NCBI GenBank assembly: GCA_039707655.1
Contig: CM077670.1
Span: 141,278,001-141,342,000, forward strand
Direction: 5' to 3'
Source of the DNA: Elymus sibiricus
Lineage: Eukaryota > Streptophyta > Magnoliopsida > Poales > Poaceae
DNA length: 64,000 nt
Within the stretch, counting starts at the first letter, position 1, and each line of letters opens with the position of its first letter. Made by a program: the position numbers and the translations under genes. Positions 33,926 through 46,209 of this stretch are shown piece after piece. A model generated the notes under the pieces. It searched no databases and had not been told where the DNA came from. It worked only from the letters and a program-made list of their open reading frames with translations.

Positions 33926-36900
33926 TAAACAAGAATCTCGTCCCGAGATTCAAGACGTGAGGTGAGAGGAAGGGAGGTCACGGAACTGACACAGTCTTCA
34001 TGATCCATTTGCCCTCCTTGAAGATGCGGATTCATTGCATCATGTTGATCTTGACATCTTGCTCTGGGAACTTCATCCAACACGACAACGAGAAGAAAGG
34101 GAACTCTAAAGAATCGATCTTCTCAAGGATCGATCAACTCACGATCAACTAACGGAATGAGACGTTGAAACACCTCTTGAGCTGAGACACAAAACACACA
34201 TCAGGGATGATGGAAGAGAGCATATGACGAAGGTTCAATTTGTTGGTAGGCAAAAATTCCATGCTTAGGTAAGATGGTGCACGGTTTCAACGTAGCGAGG
34301 AGTTAATTGCCATGATTCCATGATGGGGCACCTTAGGGAAGGCGACTCGTAGAATTATTCCCTTAAGTGGCATAAAGAATTACTTTTGATACATAGATCA
34401 TTGGAACTCTCTATAGCAGCCTAAGGCAATTCACAATGATCGTTTGAAGAAGTTTGAAAGAATGGTATACTCAGACTAGAATGGACGATGTGGGCTACCT
34501 TGTTGAAGACAACGCAATGGATGATTTTTGCATATCATCGGAAATGGAAAGGACCCATGGTAAGCCCACTTTTGAAGGTGATCCTGAACAACAATTACTG
34601 AGAAGAGCAACCCATGGTAATATGGCACAATGGCGGGTGCAAGCTGAGAACCAAATGCAAATGATGGGAATGATTCTAGTAACTGGGGAGAAGGTTCAAC
34701 AGTAGAGAATGATTCCACTATTTGAATGGCTATAGAATAATCGAAAAAACTGAGGGCACATTCCAATTAATGCCGACGATAAAAACCTATTGCCTGAGCA
34801 TGCTCTCAAGAACTTGAGCATTCCATATTCATTAGGGTTTTACCAACATCTATGCCAAGATCCTGGTACACCTCATACTACCATGATGAATAGTGATGGT
34901 GGATGCAGATGCAAAGGGAGACAACACATTCTCAAATTTTCCCCTGGCTAAGCCTAGAGAACGAAATCTGGATGATCGACTGAGAGACATTTAACACTTT
35001 GCTTCTAATGTTCTCCTTGATGTTCTGGCTACCATGATCATACTTAAAAGCATTAACATGGCCATCAAGTATAGGTCGGACTTCGGGAGCATGAAAATCC
35101 ATAAGGAACAACTTCTGGAATAAGTCGTAAGAAATCCTCATGGGGGAGTGGATGATATCTTGACTTGGCAAGAAGGCCACTACATTGACGTACCGGGTTT
35201 ACAAAAAATCTTAGATCATAAATCTTTGAAACGTCCCAACCATCATATCTGCCTGAGATTCAGATCTGATTGGTGACAGGATGCTTCAGACTCAGCATGT
35301 CTGAAAAGAAAGGGTGTAACACAATTCGGCGAGATGACGTTGCAAGATTCTCAGGAAATGAACTATGGCAACAACTCCAAAACATGAGTTGGACTGCAGG
35401 ATACATGTGAAAACACTGTCCGAGACAATCGCGACCACATGGAAACCTTACCACAAAGCGCTACCGAGTTCTGGTTGGGAACCATCACCGAGGATATCGA
35501 AATCTTGTGCATGACCTAGGATTAGCATTATAGACTTCTTTTCCTTGAACAAGTCAATCAGTGGCTTGGTGTGCTAGGAGATACATATGGAATGGAGATG
35601 ATCAGTCTATCAACCCATAGAATACTTCGCACATGCATGACTGACTTGGGACGATTCCAAATGAAGCAAAACAACTTTCTCGAATTTACGGCGGGAACTT
35701 GCTTCGAATACACATGAACTAGAGGAAGTCACTTGTTTCACCATGACATATACTTCATGGGCTAGCACGAAGATAATTCTTTCGAAAGTTTCCAACACTA
35801 GCTTGATATTCATCAAAGTCATGGAGAAGATAAAATTGTCGCCGATGGGTTCAACAACAATTCATCTAGGTTTCCATATAGATGGAATCCCACAATTAAG
35901 TGTTCAGGGCGATAGCATTGGTCAGACCAAAGATATAATGATGTATGCTCAAGGAGACAACCACGAGTAAGACAACATTACGAGAATCGTTGGTGCTGAT
36001 TTGATTTGACAATAGCCCATACTCAAATCAAAGATTGTATAAAACAATAGATCCAACAATTGATCACTTGTGATCAATCGATGAAGATATCATCTTTCTT
36101 CAACACACACACACAAAACATAACCCTTTGGGACGAACTAAGGTAGGCAAAGCTTTTATCTTCCAACTCTCCAAGTTGTTGTTTAGCTTAACCAACTAGT
36201 TCAGGGTATCCAACACAGATCCTTGGAGAAGGGTGGTTTATTGGGAAAACCAACTTGGTCACGAGCTCAACATAACGGTCAGGGGAACCTGGTGATACTT
36301 CCAAGAAAATATTCGGAAAATCACGAACCACCGATATGTTATGAAGCTCGAGATCAATCTTGCTTTTCAGGGAAAGACGATATGATCAAAGGAGCAAGGG
36401 ATTGACACAATCCTAACTCATCGATCAAAGAGTGCACCAGGAAAAATAGACTAGATAGCACGATCAATCTTAGAATGATGATTCAATAACCAACACGCTA
36501 AGAATGAAGTTATTGTCCATCAACTACCGAGCAACGAAGTTGCTAGAAGTGTTGATTTCACACATCATGATTCACTTGTCGGTATTCTGGTTACAACAAC
36601 CACGGAGACCAAGAAATAAATGATGATGGTGAGAAGTATCACTATACCAAGAAGTCATAAGAGGTGGTGCAATTCCCATGAAATTCATGACATAAAGACG
36701 GTAATACTTCAGGGTAGAATAGAACAAAAGCTGGATTGGCATTTTGATCTGCAGAATACAACTGCTTTGACCCAATCCTTGAAATGGATAAGGTACTGGA
36801 GTTTGTTTTTCCTAGTCATTCCGTAATGGAATGGCTTGACGGAGCACAGGAGTAATAGGCATTGATGAACATGAAAGCACAACTACTCCTGACTATCAAT

Positions 36901-37857
36901 TGGTAGACGATGGTCGGAATACAACTGAAGAGGGACAACTCAATGGAACACATGATTTTTCTGAGTTGTGGATGCATAGATCAGCACGTCGAACAAGTTC
37001 AACATATTTCTTCCGGATAACCCATGCAGAATATGCAGGATTGGCAGATTCACAATGTAGAATGGAGAACTCATCAAGAGCACTCTTGTTGTGATCTTTT
37101 GGCTCAAAAGAACTTCTGCCGAGGATGGTTCATGGTATTGGAAGAACGATATACCACAGACCTTGAGGACTAAGCAAGGTTACTAACCAACCTAAAGAAG
37201 CTACAATCCCTATCAACATGAAATAGGTAGAGTGAATCTTGGGTTCAGGATCCCAGGAATGGAATACCTACTAACTAAATAACATCGCGAGATGCTTTCG
37301 GAAATGATGGCCAGAATTATCACACTGGGAGCACAAGACATGGCTAGAGTACCAGGTGGTTCTACAAGGTATCCTAGTTTCCTAACACCTGCAACACATA
37401 TGTCGAGGCAACGGAGTACCTCAACACACCGGTTAGTGTGATTAATCTGGCCCAAAAGGACATCGGAAACAGGGAGGAAAGATCTGCAAATGCATCAGAC
37501 TATGTAGAAACGTGGGATAACTCGGACAGCATAACGGCTGTACGAGCATGAAAAATAAGACAACTTGTATGACAACTGAAAACACAACAAATGGATTCTT
37601 ATAGAAGCACTGATCCGGGAAGGCTACAACTTTCTTGTAAGTCTGCAGCATAGTAACTCGTCATCCTAACAGATAGACGAGTAAGCCTAGTTTCTTAAAC
37701 CCCGTAGAAAAGAAGAGGATGACACAAAATCAGAAGGACACATGATAAGGAGTAAAAAGAGCCTTACGTTCCCTTCCACAATCAATTCCCTTATATAACT
37801 AAAGCATTTCTAGACTCAACTTCGACCAGTTTGGCTTGGTAATCCTACAGGCAGTCA
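33926..37857 (-). other. Non-coding interior of the long-LTR element
   Basis: 3.9 kb with balanced composition and only short ORFs on both strands, none with gag, protease, RT or integrase motifs. A (CA)n run lies near 36100. I see nothing else to annotate; it probably serves as packaging and leader RNA of a non-autonomous element. Confidence 0.6.
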
Positions 37858-37872
37858 GGCTCTGATACCAAA
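37858..37872 (-). other. Primer binding site (initiator tRNA-Met)
   Basis: Minus strand TTTGGTATCAGAGCC, two bases inside the LTR end, complementary to the 3' end of plant initiator tRNA-Met. Confidence 0.85.
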
Positions 37873-37874
37873 GT

Positions 37875-40846
37875 TGTTAGGACCCCGATCCTAAGTCACA
37901 CCGATCTAACATAAGACACTTCATATTGCTTTGTGGCCTCATGCACGGTAACCCACGGCTGCCACCTTACCTTGGCCGGGACCGTTTGCGTCTTTTGGCT
38001 CACGTATATGATAGTGATGTTAGCATCCATATGACAGAGAATCCGGGCTGACATGACTAGTCGTAAACCAAGGTGGCACAAACTTACAGGGATAGGCATA
38101 CATGACCCAGCAATGCACGTGTCGGCCATCAGCGTATGAACCCAACTCATAGCAAGCTACAAGGACTTAAAGGAACACTGCGTGACATTTCCCCATAGGG
38201 ACACACACAGGAGCAAAGAAGGACATATGCTGGTCAATCCATGTGTTCCGGATGGAAGCACTAGGAGGCATTTCCCCATAAGGAAGGCAACCAAGAATAA
38301 ACAACTAGGTGTCGGATCCCACACATACCAAAGCATTACAATAACATACACACAATATGCTCGATATGTGTAGATACAACATGGCATCACAACATAACTT
38401 TATGACTCAAAGTATTTCTTTAAGAGGCTCCAAGGAGCCATACATAGCATGATATTACAACCATGGGTCTCATGACCCAACATACAAACCATACAAGTAA
38501 CAAGCGGAAGCATAAACCTGTCTGAGTACACACAACTGAAAAGGAAGGCGGCTGGGAAGCATGTCTATCTACAAGACCCTCCATAGGAACCAGACCTCTG
38601 TCTGGGATTCCCAAGCTAATCGTCGAAGCCCACGTGAAACCACTAGTGAGACTGAAGTCTCTCTGCAAAACATAGATAAGCAACCGTGAGTACAAAGGTA
38701 CTCAGCAAGACTTACATCAGAACTATCTACATATGCATCAGTATCAACAATGGGGTTGTGGAGTTTAACTGCAGCAGGCCAGCTTTGACTCAGTGGCTAT
38801 CATGTACTATGACTACCAGTATTTTCCTTGAGGTGAGAAAGCACACACGAGTCCACATATTCACCATAACAATACACCACTATGGATCCGCTCCCATCTC
38901 CCTACGAGAAGGCCATCCATAGCACTCACACTTATCTTGCGCATTTTAGAGTATCCATTTCAACTTGTCTATGAACAACGTAAGCTTTCCAAGTAGTCCA
39001 TATCCGCGGACGCGGCTATTCGAATAGGTCATTAACCCTGCAGGGGCGTACTTCTTCACACACGCTCCCACCACTTATCGTCGTTTACACGACATGTACT
39101 CGGCAACCTTCAAGCGGAAGCCCAGCAAGGGTGTCGACCACGGCCTGACTAACCACACAAGTCCCTAGTCCAGGTTTATCGCCTATTTGAGTCCACTCCG
39201 CAAGGAAGTCCAGCCGAAGTTTCCAGTACGGCCCCAAACGATGAGTGCAGGGTTCCCAAGAGCACCATTCGGGTGTCACTCGGTACACCGTGCCTCGTGT
39301 CTCTACTGCATCATAGCACACCCCTAGGGTCAGCGCTACGCACGGCCCCCAACACATATCCTACAAACACCAGAAACTAGTTGCAACTCTTGGACAGAGA
39401 TCAAGGCGATTAATAAGTCGAGAGAGTCAATTAAGGATCCCAATGTGTGGTAGTATCTGTCTTGGATCACAAACACGGAACTCAGTTCCTGAGGACGGTC
39501 CCAATGAGACAACCCACCATGTACTCCTACATGGCCTCTCATCGCTACCTTTACCAAATCGTGTTCACACACTTAGCTCCCGCACAGTAGGACATGTTCA
39601 CCACCATTCCAATCCACCCAGATGAATCAGACCTAACACAACTCTAAGCATAGCAGGCATAACTAGCAAGCATGAATGAGTAGGCACATCATGGCTCAAA
39701 CAACTCCTACTCATGCTACTGGGTTTCAACTATTTACTGTGGCAAAGACAGGTCATGTAGAGGAATGGTTCAACTACCGCAACAAGTAACAGTTGAATCG
39801 TTGTTGTCCTAATGTAGTAAAAGAGAGCAAGAGCGAGAGAGTGGGATTGTATTAGAATGCTCAATGGGGGTTTGCTTGCCTGGCACTTCTGAAGATAGCA
39901 TTGTGTCTTCATCAGTGACATCGATCTCAACGTCGGAACAACGTCTACCAAGAGGGAACAAACACCGGCAAACAAGGGACAACATTCAATTCAGGAAGAT
40001 GTAACAAAATGATGCATGATCATGACATGGCAACATGCTGTGATTTGAGCTAATGCAGCTAACAGCAATTTAAATGAAGTTGGTTTGAACCCAAGGTTCA
40101 AATTCAAACTCCATATAAGACATTTCAAATGCCATTTATTCAAATTGTCATGTACAGCAACTTTAAGTTGTTCAAACATGCATGAAAATGTCATAAACAG
40201 ATTCTTCATAGTTTTCTGATAATTTTTCATATATAAATTATTTCATTTGGAGTTACGGTTGAATTTCTATGATTTTTCAAAGTTTTGATTATTTTCTGAA
40301 ATTAATAAATCATTTTTAATTTATTAAAAATCCAGAAAACATTTATGACATCAGCACTGCATCATGCTTACGTCACCTAGTCAACAGGGCTGGTCCAGGT
40401 CAAACCTGACTAGTGGGTCCCACTGGTCAGTGTCACAATGTTGGCTAGAGTCACAAACCGGTGGGCCCGGTCAACGGCCAAGTCAGCAAAGTCAACACTG
40501 ACGTGTGGGGCCACTGTGATTAGTTAAAACTAAATAGAAATTAAACTGTGGTTAATTAAGGGCGTGGGGCCCATCTGTCACTGACCCAAAGGGTCATTAG
40601 TGTTAATTAACAACGGTGGTTAGAGTTAACTAAACGGCCACGTCAGCAGGCCGGCGGCTAAACGCCGGTGAGGCCGAACGCGGCGGAGCGCGTCGGGTTT
40701 TGCCGTCCGGCGACCAAATGCCATGAGGAGAGGCTCTGTGGGTTCCTGGCGCTTGCGCACTTCTCTGGGAGCTAGCAGGAGGTGCTGGGGTAAGATGTGG
40801 CATCAGCGGCGACGAGCGAGGCGGCGGTGGTGCTACGGTGGCGCAC
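37875..40846 (-). repeat. 5' LTR of the long-LTR element, outer end missing
   Basis: Direct repeat of 29761-32740. Collinear to 'gtggcgca' at 40845, after which the partner LTR continues 'tggaggtgg' but this one meets the next LTR. About 1.17 kb of the transcription-start side (U3) is absent here and nowhere else in the window. Confidence 0.82.
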
Positions 40847-43800
40847 TATGACGCCCCGAGACTGATGCTCCAGATTCCTTCCATTTATTTCTGTCTTTGC
40901 CGTGTGATTCGTTGGCTTGTTGCACTTCGTCATGTCATTGTGTGCATTTCATCCGCATGTTTTCAAAAAAAACTTGCATCCGTTCGTAGTTGCCGGCTTC
41001 TCCGCGTCCCTTCCGTTGTCCGTTTCGAGACCCGACACACTCGCATGCGCCCACGGCACCTCCAAATTATTATTTTATAAGTGGGAATAAAACGTTCTCG
41101 GAATAAGTTGAAAGTTGGCATGCGGTCTTATTATATTGTAGGTAGACCGCCTGCCAAATTTCGTCCCATTCGGAGGTCGTTTAGTGCCCCAACGGATAAT
41201 TATAGCGGCACTATAGCCGGATAAACGTTGGACGTTTTCGGGGTTCTGAAAACCATGCCGAGCTGCCATCTTCCCTCTCTTCTCAGCCCCTATCCCATCT
41301 ACACAGCCCACCTAGCCCAGCTAACCCTTCCCTTTATCCGGAGCCGTCCGATTACGATCGGAGGGTCCGAAAACACCCCCAAACCCTCAACCCTAGCATC
41401 CTTGCCTATTTAGACCACCTCCCCTTGCCATTTTTGGGCAACCCTAGCCCTCCTCGGGATCCATGCCGCTGCCAGCCACCTCCCACCTCTCCACCACCGC
41501 CAAGTGGCGCCCTCACCGCCACCAGCCGCCGCCTCGGCCTGCCTCTCCATCGCGCTGGGCCTCGGCCCGCATGGTGAGCCCAGTACCATTCCCCTCTGTT
41601 TGCCAATCCTACACCCATTGTGCATTATAGCTACCCGTCGCTCTCCAGATTCAGCCCGTAGTGTTTTTTTTTCCAGCGTCTGCGAATTTGTCTAATTATC
41701 CAGGGAATTCCAGTTTTGCAGAAAAACCCTCCATGTTCATGCATTAATAACTAAATAACCGTGCATCGGAATTAAACAAATTATATATGTAAAATGCTTA
41801 GAATTTCATGTAGTTTCATAATATGCAACTTTCATCCATGCTAAATATGTTTAAAATTTCTGTTTGCATTAATTGCATAAATGCCATGCTAAAATGATTT
41901 ATTTCATAACTAAATAACCGTGGCTCCGAATTAAATAAACTTTATAAGTAAATGGGGTAGAAAAATGTGTAGATTAATATGGTGCACTTAATTTTTCTGT
42001 TAAACAACTTTAAAATTGTGTTTAGGGCAGAACAGTACCAAATTCGAAATTTGCATATGGGGATTTTCCGGAATTGCTATGTGTTGTTTCCGGCCTCATT
42101 TAAATTGCCTAGCTAGGTAGATTAATGGTGCTTCAACTCTTGCCATGTTTAGCAACATTTAATATTGATGAGTAGCATAAACGGGATTGAACTAAATAAT
42201 TGTTGTGGAGTTTCGTTAAATGTGTAGTATTTGAATTGTTGCACTTTGCCATGCCATGCCTCGTTAAACCGGACATGCATCATACTTGATTGTGCATTAT
42301 GACATGATTATGTTTGTGTGTTTACCATGTTGTTTCTTCTTTCCGGTTGTGCTTCTTCTTGATAGTTCCGGTTCCATTGCGATTGTGAGGATTCGTTCGA
42401 CTATGTTGGTTCGTCTTCTTCATGGACTCGTTCTTCTTCCGAGCGGGATTTCAGGCAAGATGATCATGACCTTGGATATCTCTACTATCTTTGCTTGCTA
42501 GTTGTCTCATTGCTATCGCTATGTCATGCTTCCTACCACATATATGTCAGCCTCTCATATGCCATGATACAGCCTCTAACCACCCTACCCAGCAAACCGT
42601 TGTTTGGCTATGTTACCGCTTTGCTCAGCCCCCTTTCTTATAGCATTGCTAGTTGTAGGTGCAGTTGCAGGTTGTTCCATGTTGGGACATGGATATCATG
42701 GGATATCACAATATCTCTTATTTAATTAATGCATCTATATACTTGGTTGTGTGTGGAAGGCTCGACCTTTTGCCTAGTGTTTTGTTCCACTCATGTCACC
42801 CTAGTTACCGTAATACCGGTGTTATGTTCCTTGATTAGCGTTCCTAACATGCTCAGGGGTTATGGGACCCTCTTGACAGTTTGCTTCGAATAAACGCTTC
42901 CAGCAAGGCCCAACTTTGGTTTTGACATTTGCTAACATAATAATACTGAATTAATTAATTAATTTTGCATAGGGGGTCGCGTCCCCGGGGATTCTTAATT
43001 CAACATAATACTGGTGGGCCAGTGTCGATGGTGTTGGTCCAAAACAGAGTCGTTTGCGGCTTCCCCCGGGGCAACTCGGGTCTCAGTTGCTGTACGTTGT
43101 GCTCATCCGGTCGTGGCCTGAGACGAGATATGCGCAGCTACTATCAGGGTGTCGGCACGCCGGGAGGTCTTGCTGGACTTGTTTACCATTGTCGAAATTT
43201 CTTGTGCACCGGGATTCCGAGGATACTTTGGGCTGACTCGAGGTTGATCGGGTTTTCTTGAGGTTGAGGTCTTTCAACCGCAGCTTGTGTTGGTTTGTGA
43301 TGGACCAGGTTGGAACACCCCTGCAGGGTTAAATCTTACGCGAAGCCGTGCCCGCGGTTATGTGGCGACTTGGAAATTTATAACCTCCAGTTGTAGAGAA
43401 CTTGACAATAACTCTAATTAAAATACACCAACCGCGTGCGTAACCGTGATCGTCTCTTTTCGAGGGAGTTCGGGAAGAGAACACGGTGGGGTTATGTTTG
43501 TACTCGTAAGTAGGTGTTCAGGATCACTTCTTGATCATTATTAGTTTGCGGCCGTTATGCGTAGTTACTCTTCTTATTCTTGTACTCATAAGTTAGCCAC
43601 CATACAATGCTTAGTGCTTGCTGCAACCTCACCACTTATCCTTCCATACCCATTTAAGCTTTGATAGTCTTGCTACCCATGGTTATGGGATTGCTGAGTC
43701 CTCGTGGCTCACAGATTACTACAACAACAGGTGCAGGTACAGGTAATGCGATGATCTGACGTGAGAGCGATGCTTGGTTGTTTTGGAGTTCTTCTTCTGC

Positions 43801-44118
43801 TTCTTCTTCTTCATCGATCAAGGGATAGGTTCCGGGTCGGCAGCTTGGGCTAGCAGGGTGGATGTCGTTCTTCTTTTTCATTTGATTTCATCCGTAGTCA
43901 GATCCTGCTCTTCTGTATGATGATTGCTATGTATTGATGTATTCATGTATTCATGCTGTAGCTTGTGGCGAGTGTAAGCCTTTATCTGGTATTCTCATCT
44001 ATTCAGTACATGGTATGTTGTAATGATATCCACCTTGCGAAGCGTCTTCGATATGCGCTTCTATCCTTGGTGGAACTTCCGAGTTCCTTGAGGGTAGATC
44101 CACATATTGGGCATGACA
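40847..44118 (+). repeat. 5' LTR of the Sukkula-like element (3272 bp)
   Basis: Boundaries follow from the abrupt break in the previous LTR at 40846 and from the primer site two bases after 44118. Contains a low-complexity Gly/Arg-coding GC block (41400-41580), AT-rich middle, and a 'gctgcaacctcaccac' to 'gggtagatccac' end region. ORFs inside are short and have no domain. Confidence 0.7.
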
Positions 44119-44120
44119 AG

Positions 44121-44136
44121 TTGGTATCAGAGCCAG
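44121..44136 (+). other. Primer binding site (initiator tRNA-Met)
   Basis: TTGGTATCAGAGCCAG, two bases after the LTR end. It sets the LTR as a 5' LTR on the plus strand. Confidence 0.85.
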
Positions 44137-44559
44137 GTTATTGTGGTGCTATTGTGGTGCTTATCAATGATCCAAGCTTCTCCTTCTCTTCTCGGTGAAA
44201 GAGGTTTTCATCTCTTCGAGATCTCAAGCAATCAATTGTTCCGTTAGTGGTAGAATTTCACCTCAAGTTAGGAGATGTTTTCCATAAGCCCACAACAAGA
44301 TTATTATTTTCGTTGTTGATTTTCCAACAACTCCGTTCAATCCTTCTTTGCGAGGATGCTTTTCAAATTCAATTATGGTGGAAGTTGTCTGTTCTTTTCC
44401 CCTTTCTTTTCTTTCCAACGATCTAGCTTATATTCTTTCGTTCCGGAGGCATGGTGATGTTGCTCTCTTCGACCCATTATCTCGTTTCGCTAAGATCATG
44501 TTATTTCCTTGCTTATCCATCTTACACTACACCACGGTAGAGCTTCCGTGACACACCGA

Positions 44560-44930
44560 TGAGTCGGCATAGGGTACCTTTGCCGACAGTTAAGTTGTAG
44601 CTAACACCGATGCTGACAGAAGATGAAAGAGTCGGAGGACTTGCTGTGGGCAAAGGTATTGCCAATAGTTATTTACTTCCCGACACTATTTCAGTCGGCA
44701 TACATCCGACCTATGCCAACAGATGGTATGTCCACATACACCCTACCTACGCCAACACTTTATCAGACAACATACACCCTACCTATGCCGACAGATAGCG
44801 TGTCCACATACACCCTACCTATGCCGACACTTTATTAGCCACGTACACCATATCTATGCCAACACATAGTCTATCAACATACACCCTACCTACACCGACA
44901 GATATTGTCTTTGCCGACAGATAAATTGCT
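44560..44930. repeat. Subterminal repeat array of the CACTA end
   Basis: At least eight degenerate copies of a TGCCGACA/TGTCGGCA word, most inside a longer 'catacaccctacctatgccgaca' unit, in both orientations near the tip (gatgagtcggcatagggtacctttgccgacag). This is the palindromic 'tatgccgaca' type seen in grass CACTA elements. Confidence 0.65.
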
Positions 44931-45466
44931 GGTAAAGTGATGTGCAGCCAAAACAATATATGCAAGCTCTAAACATATTCAATTATTATCCTCACATCCA
45001 CAAGTGGGTTCAAGATGAACACATACTGTACAACAATGAAAATATATTCACAAACATTCATATATATACATTGAATGCAAGTTGACAAACACATCAATCT
45101 TGACAAAGCATAGTTTTGACCATCTTAACAATAACCCAGAACACACGTCACAAAAACATGAGCACTATTTGCTAGTATGAGAGACTTCAACTAGATGGTC
45201 CAAAACACACAAGTCTGTATCCACATGCACAAAATGCAAGCTCCAAAATAACCAAAACACCAAATGGTCTACAAGACACATAAGATCCCTGATTACAAGT
45301 TGGTTGGTCCATAAACGCTGCAAAGTCATCACGTCCATGTACACCAGATGGCTAAGTGCCTGAAATTTTTTCACAAAAATTTGTCAAGAAAGTGGAATCA
45401 GCTCAAGTTGTTCAAAGCTCATATGTGGATTAACACAGATTCGATCAATAAATCCTCATGATATCA

Positions 45467-45628
45467 TACTCCCTCCGTTCCTAAATGTAAGTCTTTCTAG
45501 AGATTCCAATATGAACTACATACAGAGCAAAATGAGTGAATCTACACTCTAAAATAAGTCTATATACATCCGTATGTAGTCCATATTGGAATCTCTAAAA
45601 AGACTTATATTTAGTAACGGAGGGAGTA
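45467..45628. mobile_element. Stowaway MITE
   Basis: TACTCCCTCCGTTCCTAAAT at the left mirrors ATTTAGTAACGGAGGGAGTA at the right, flanked by TA and spanning 162 bp. The inner arms 'gtctttctagagattccaatatg' and 'catattggaatctctaaaaagac' also pair, giving a near-complete hairpin. Different subfamily from the MITE at 12686. Confidence 0.92.
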
Positions 45629-46020
45629 GTTAACAATATAGTTTCTACAAAAGTTATAATTGGCTCACATGGTACTATATAGAACTATGTTCCTGTGCTT
45701 GCAGTTTTATCAACAATAAAGGTATTGACCATTTGAAACGGTGATCCTACAACCTAGTAGCTTATTTCATAGCCTATTACATAAGCATTCACTTAAGAAA
45801 AGAAAACCTCTTTCGCAACCTCTCTAGATTTTCATGATTAAGAGCTACATAACCATGGATAAAAAAGGAAACAATGACATATATATACACAAGCAATTTA
45901 GTGTTAACACATAAGCCAGCAACCTTGTAAAGTGACATTTTAGAAACTGTTCTTATGCAATAGCATGTGAGCTAATTACTACTGGAACAAAAAATGTACC
46001 TAGTAGTTGAGGTATCCGGC

Positions 46021-46200
46021 GAGGTAGCCCTCCGTTCGCCACCGATTGCCCACTGCAAGTCGTGGCCCTGGTTTCGGGTGAGGTAGCCTTCCATCCACCA
46101 TTCATTATCTGCTGCATGTGGGCGACCATGGTTCCCAGCGAGGTAGCCATCCATTCTCCGCCCATTGCCCACGCTGCATGCTGGTGGTCATGGTTCCCGT
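46021..46200. repeat. Tandem repeat, three 59-60-bp units
   Basis: Units start at 46021, 46080 and 46140, each with 'gaggtagcc'. They share 'tccattc.ccnccattg' and 'catggttccc' blocks but have diverged by about a third. On the minus strand the units stay in frame as about 20-residue peptide repeats (for example GGEWMATSLG, GGWKATSPET). Function unknown. Confidence 0.6.
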
Positions 46201-46209
46201 CTATTGTCG

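Larger units (their letters stand above)
29761..40846 (-). mobile_element. Long-LTR retrotransposon with non-coding interior (LARD-like)
   Basis: Two direct copies of one LTR (29761-33913, 4153 bp; 37875-40846, truncated) flank a 3.96-kb interior. Minus orientation is set by an initiator-Met primer site at 37858-37872 and a purine tract at 33914-33925. LTR ends are TGTCAC...TGACA. The interior has no ORF above about 100 residues and none with retroelement motifs, so this resembles the large retrotransposon derivatives (LARDs) described from barley, which rely on proteins from other elements. The two LTRs differ at roughly one base in 15 to 20 in the stretches I compared, so the insertion is not young. 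The outer end of the 5' LTR is missing at 40846. Confidence 0.82.
40847..44524 (+). mobile_element. Sukkula-like LTR retrotransposon, 5' LTR and leader
   Basis: LTR 40847-44118, then a tRNA-Met primer site, then about 400 bp of non-coding leader (44119-44524) before a CACTA end. The LTR starts TATGACGCCCCGAGAC (TG to TA) and ends 'ttgggcatgaca'; from memory, that end resembles the published barley Sukkula LTR primer. At 3.27 kb the LTR is long, consistent with a LARD. No 3' LTR or interior beyond the leader is present. Confidence 0.65.

Noticed and set aside
41400..41625. Gly/Arg-rich ORFs around 41410-41625
   Set aside because: Part of the Sukkula-like LTR; simple composition, no domain, no splice or promoter context of its own.
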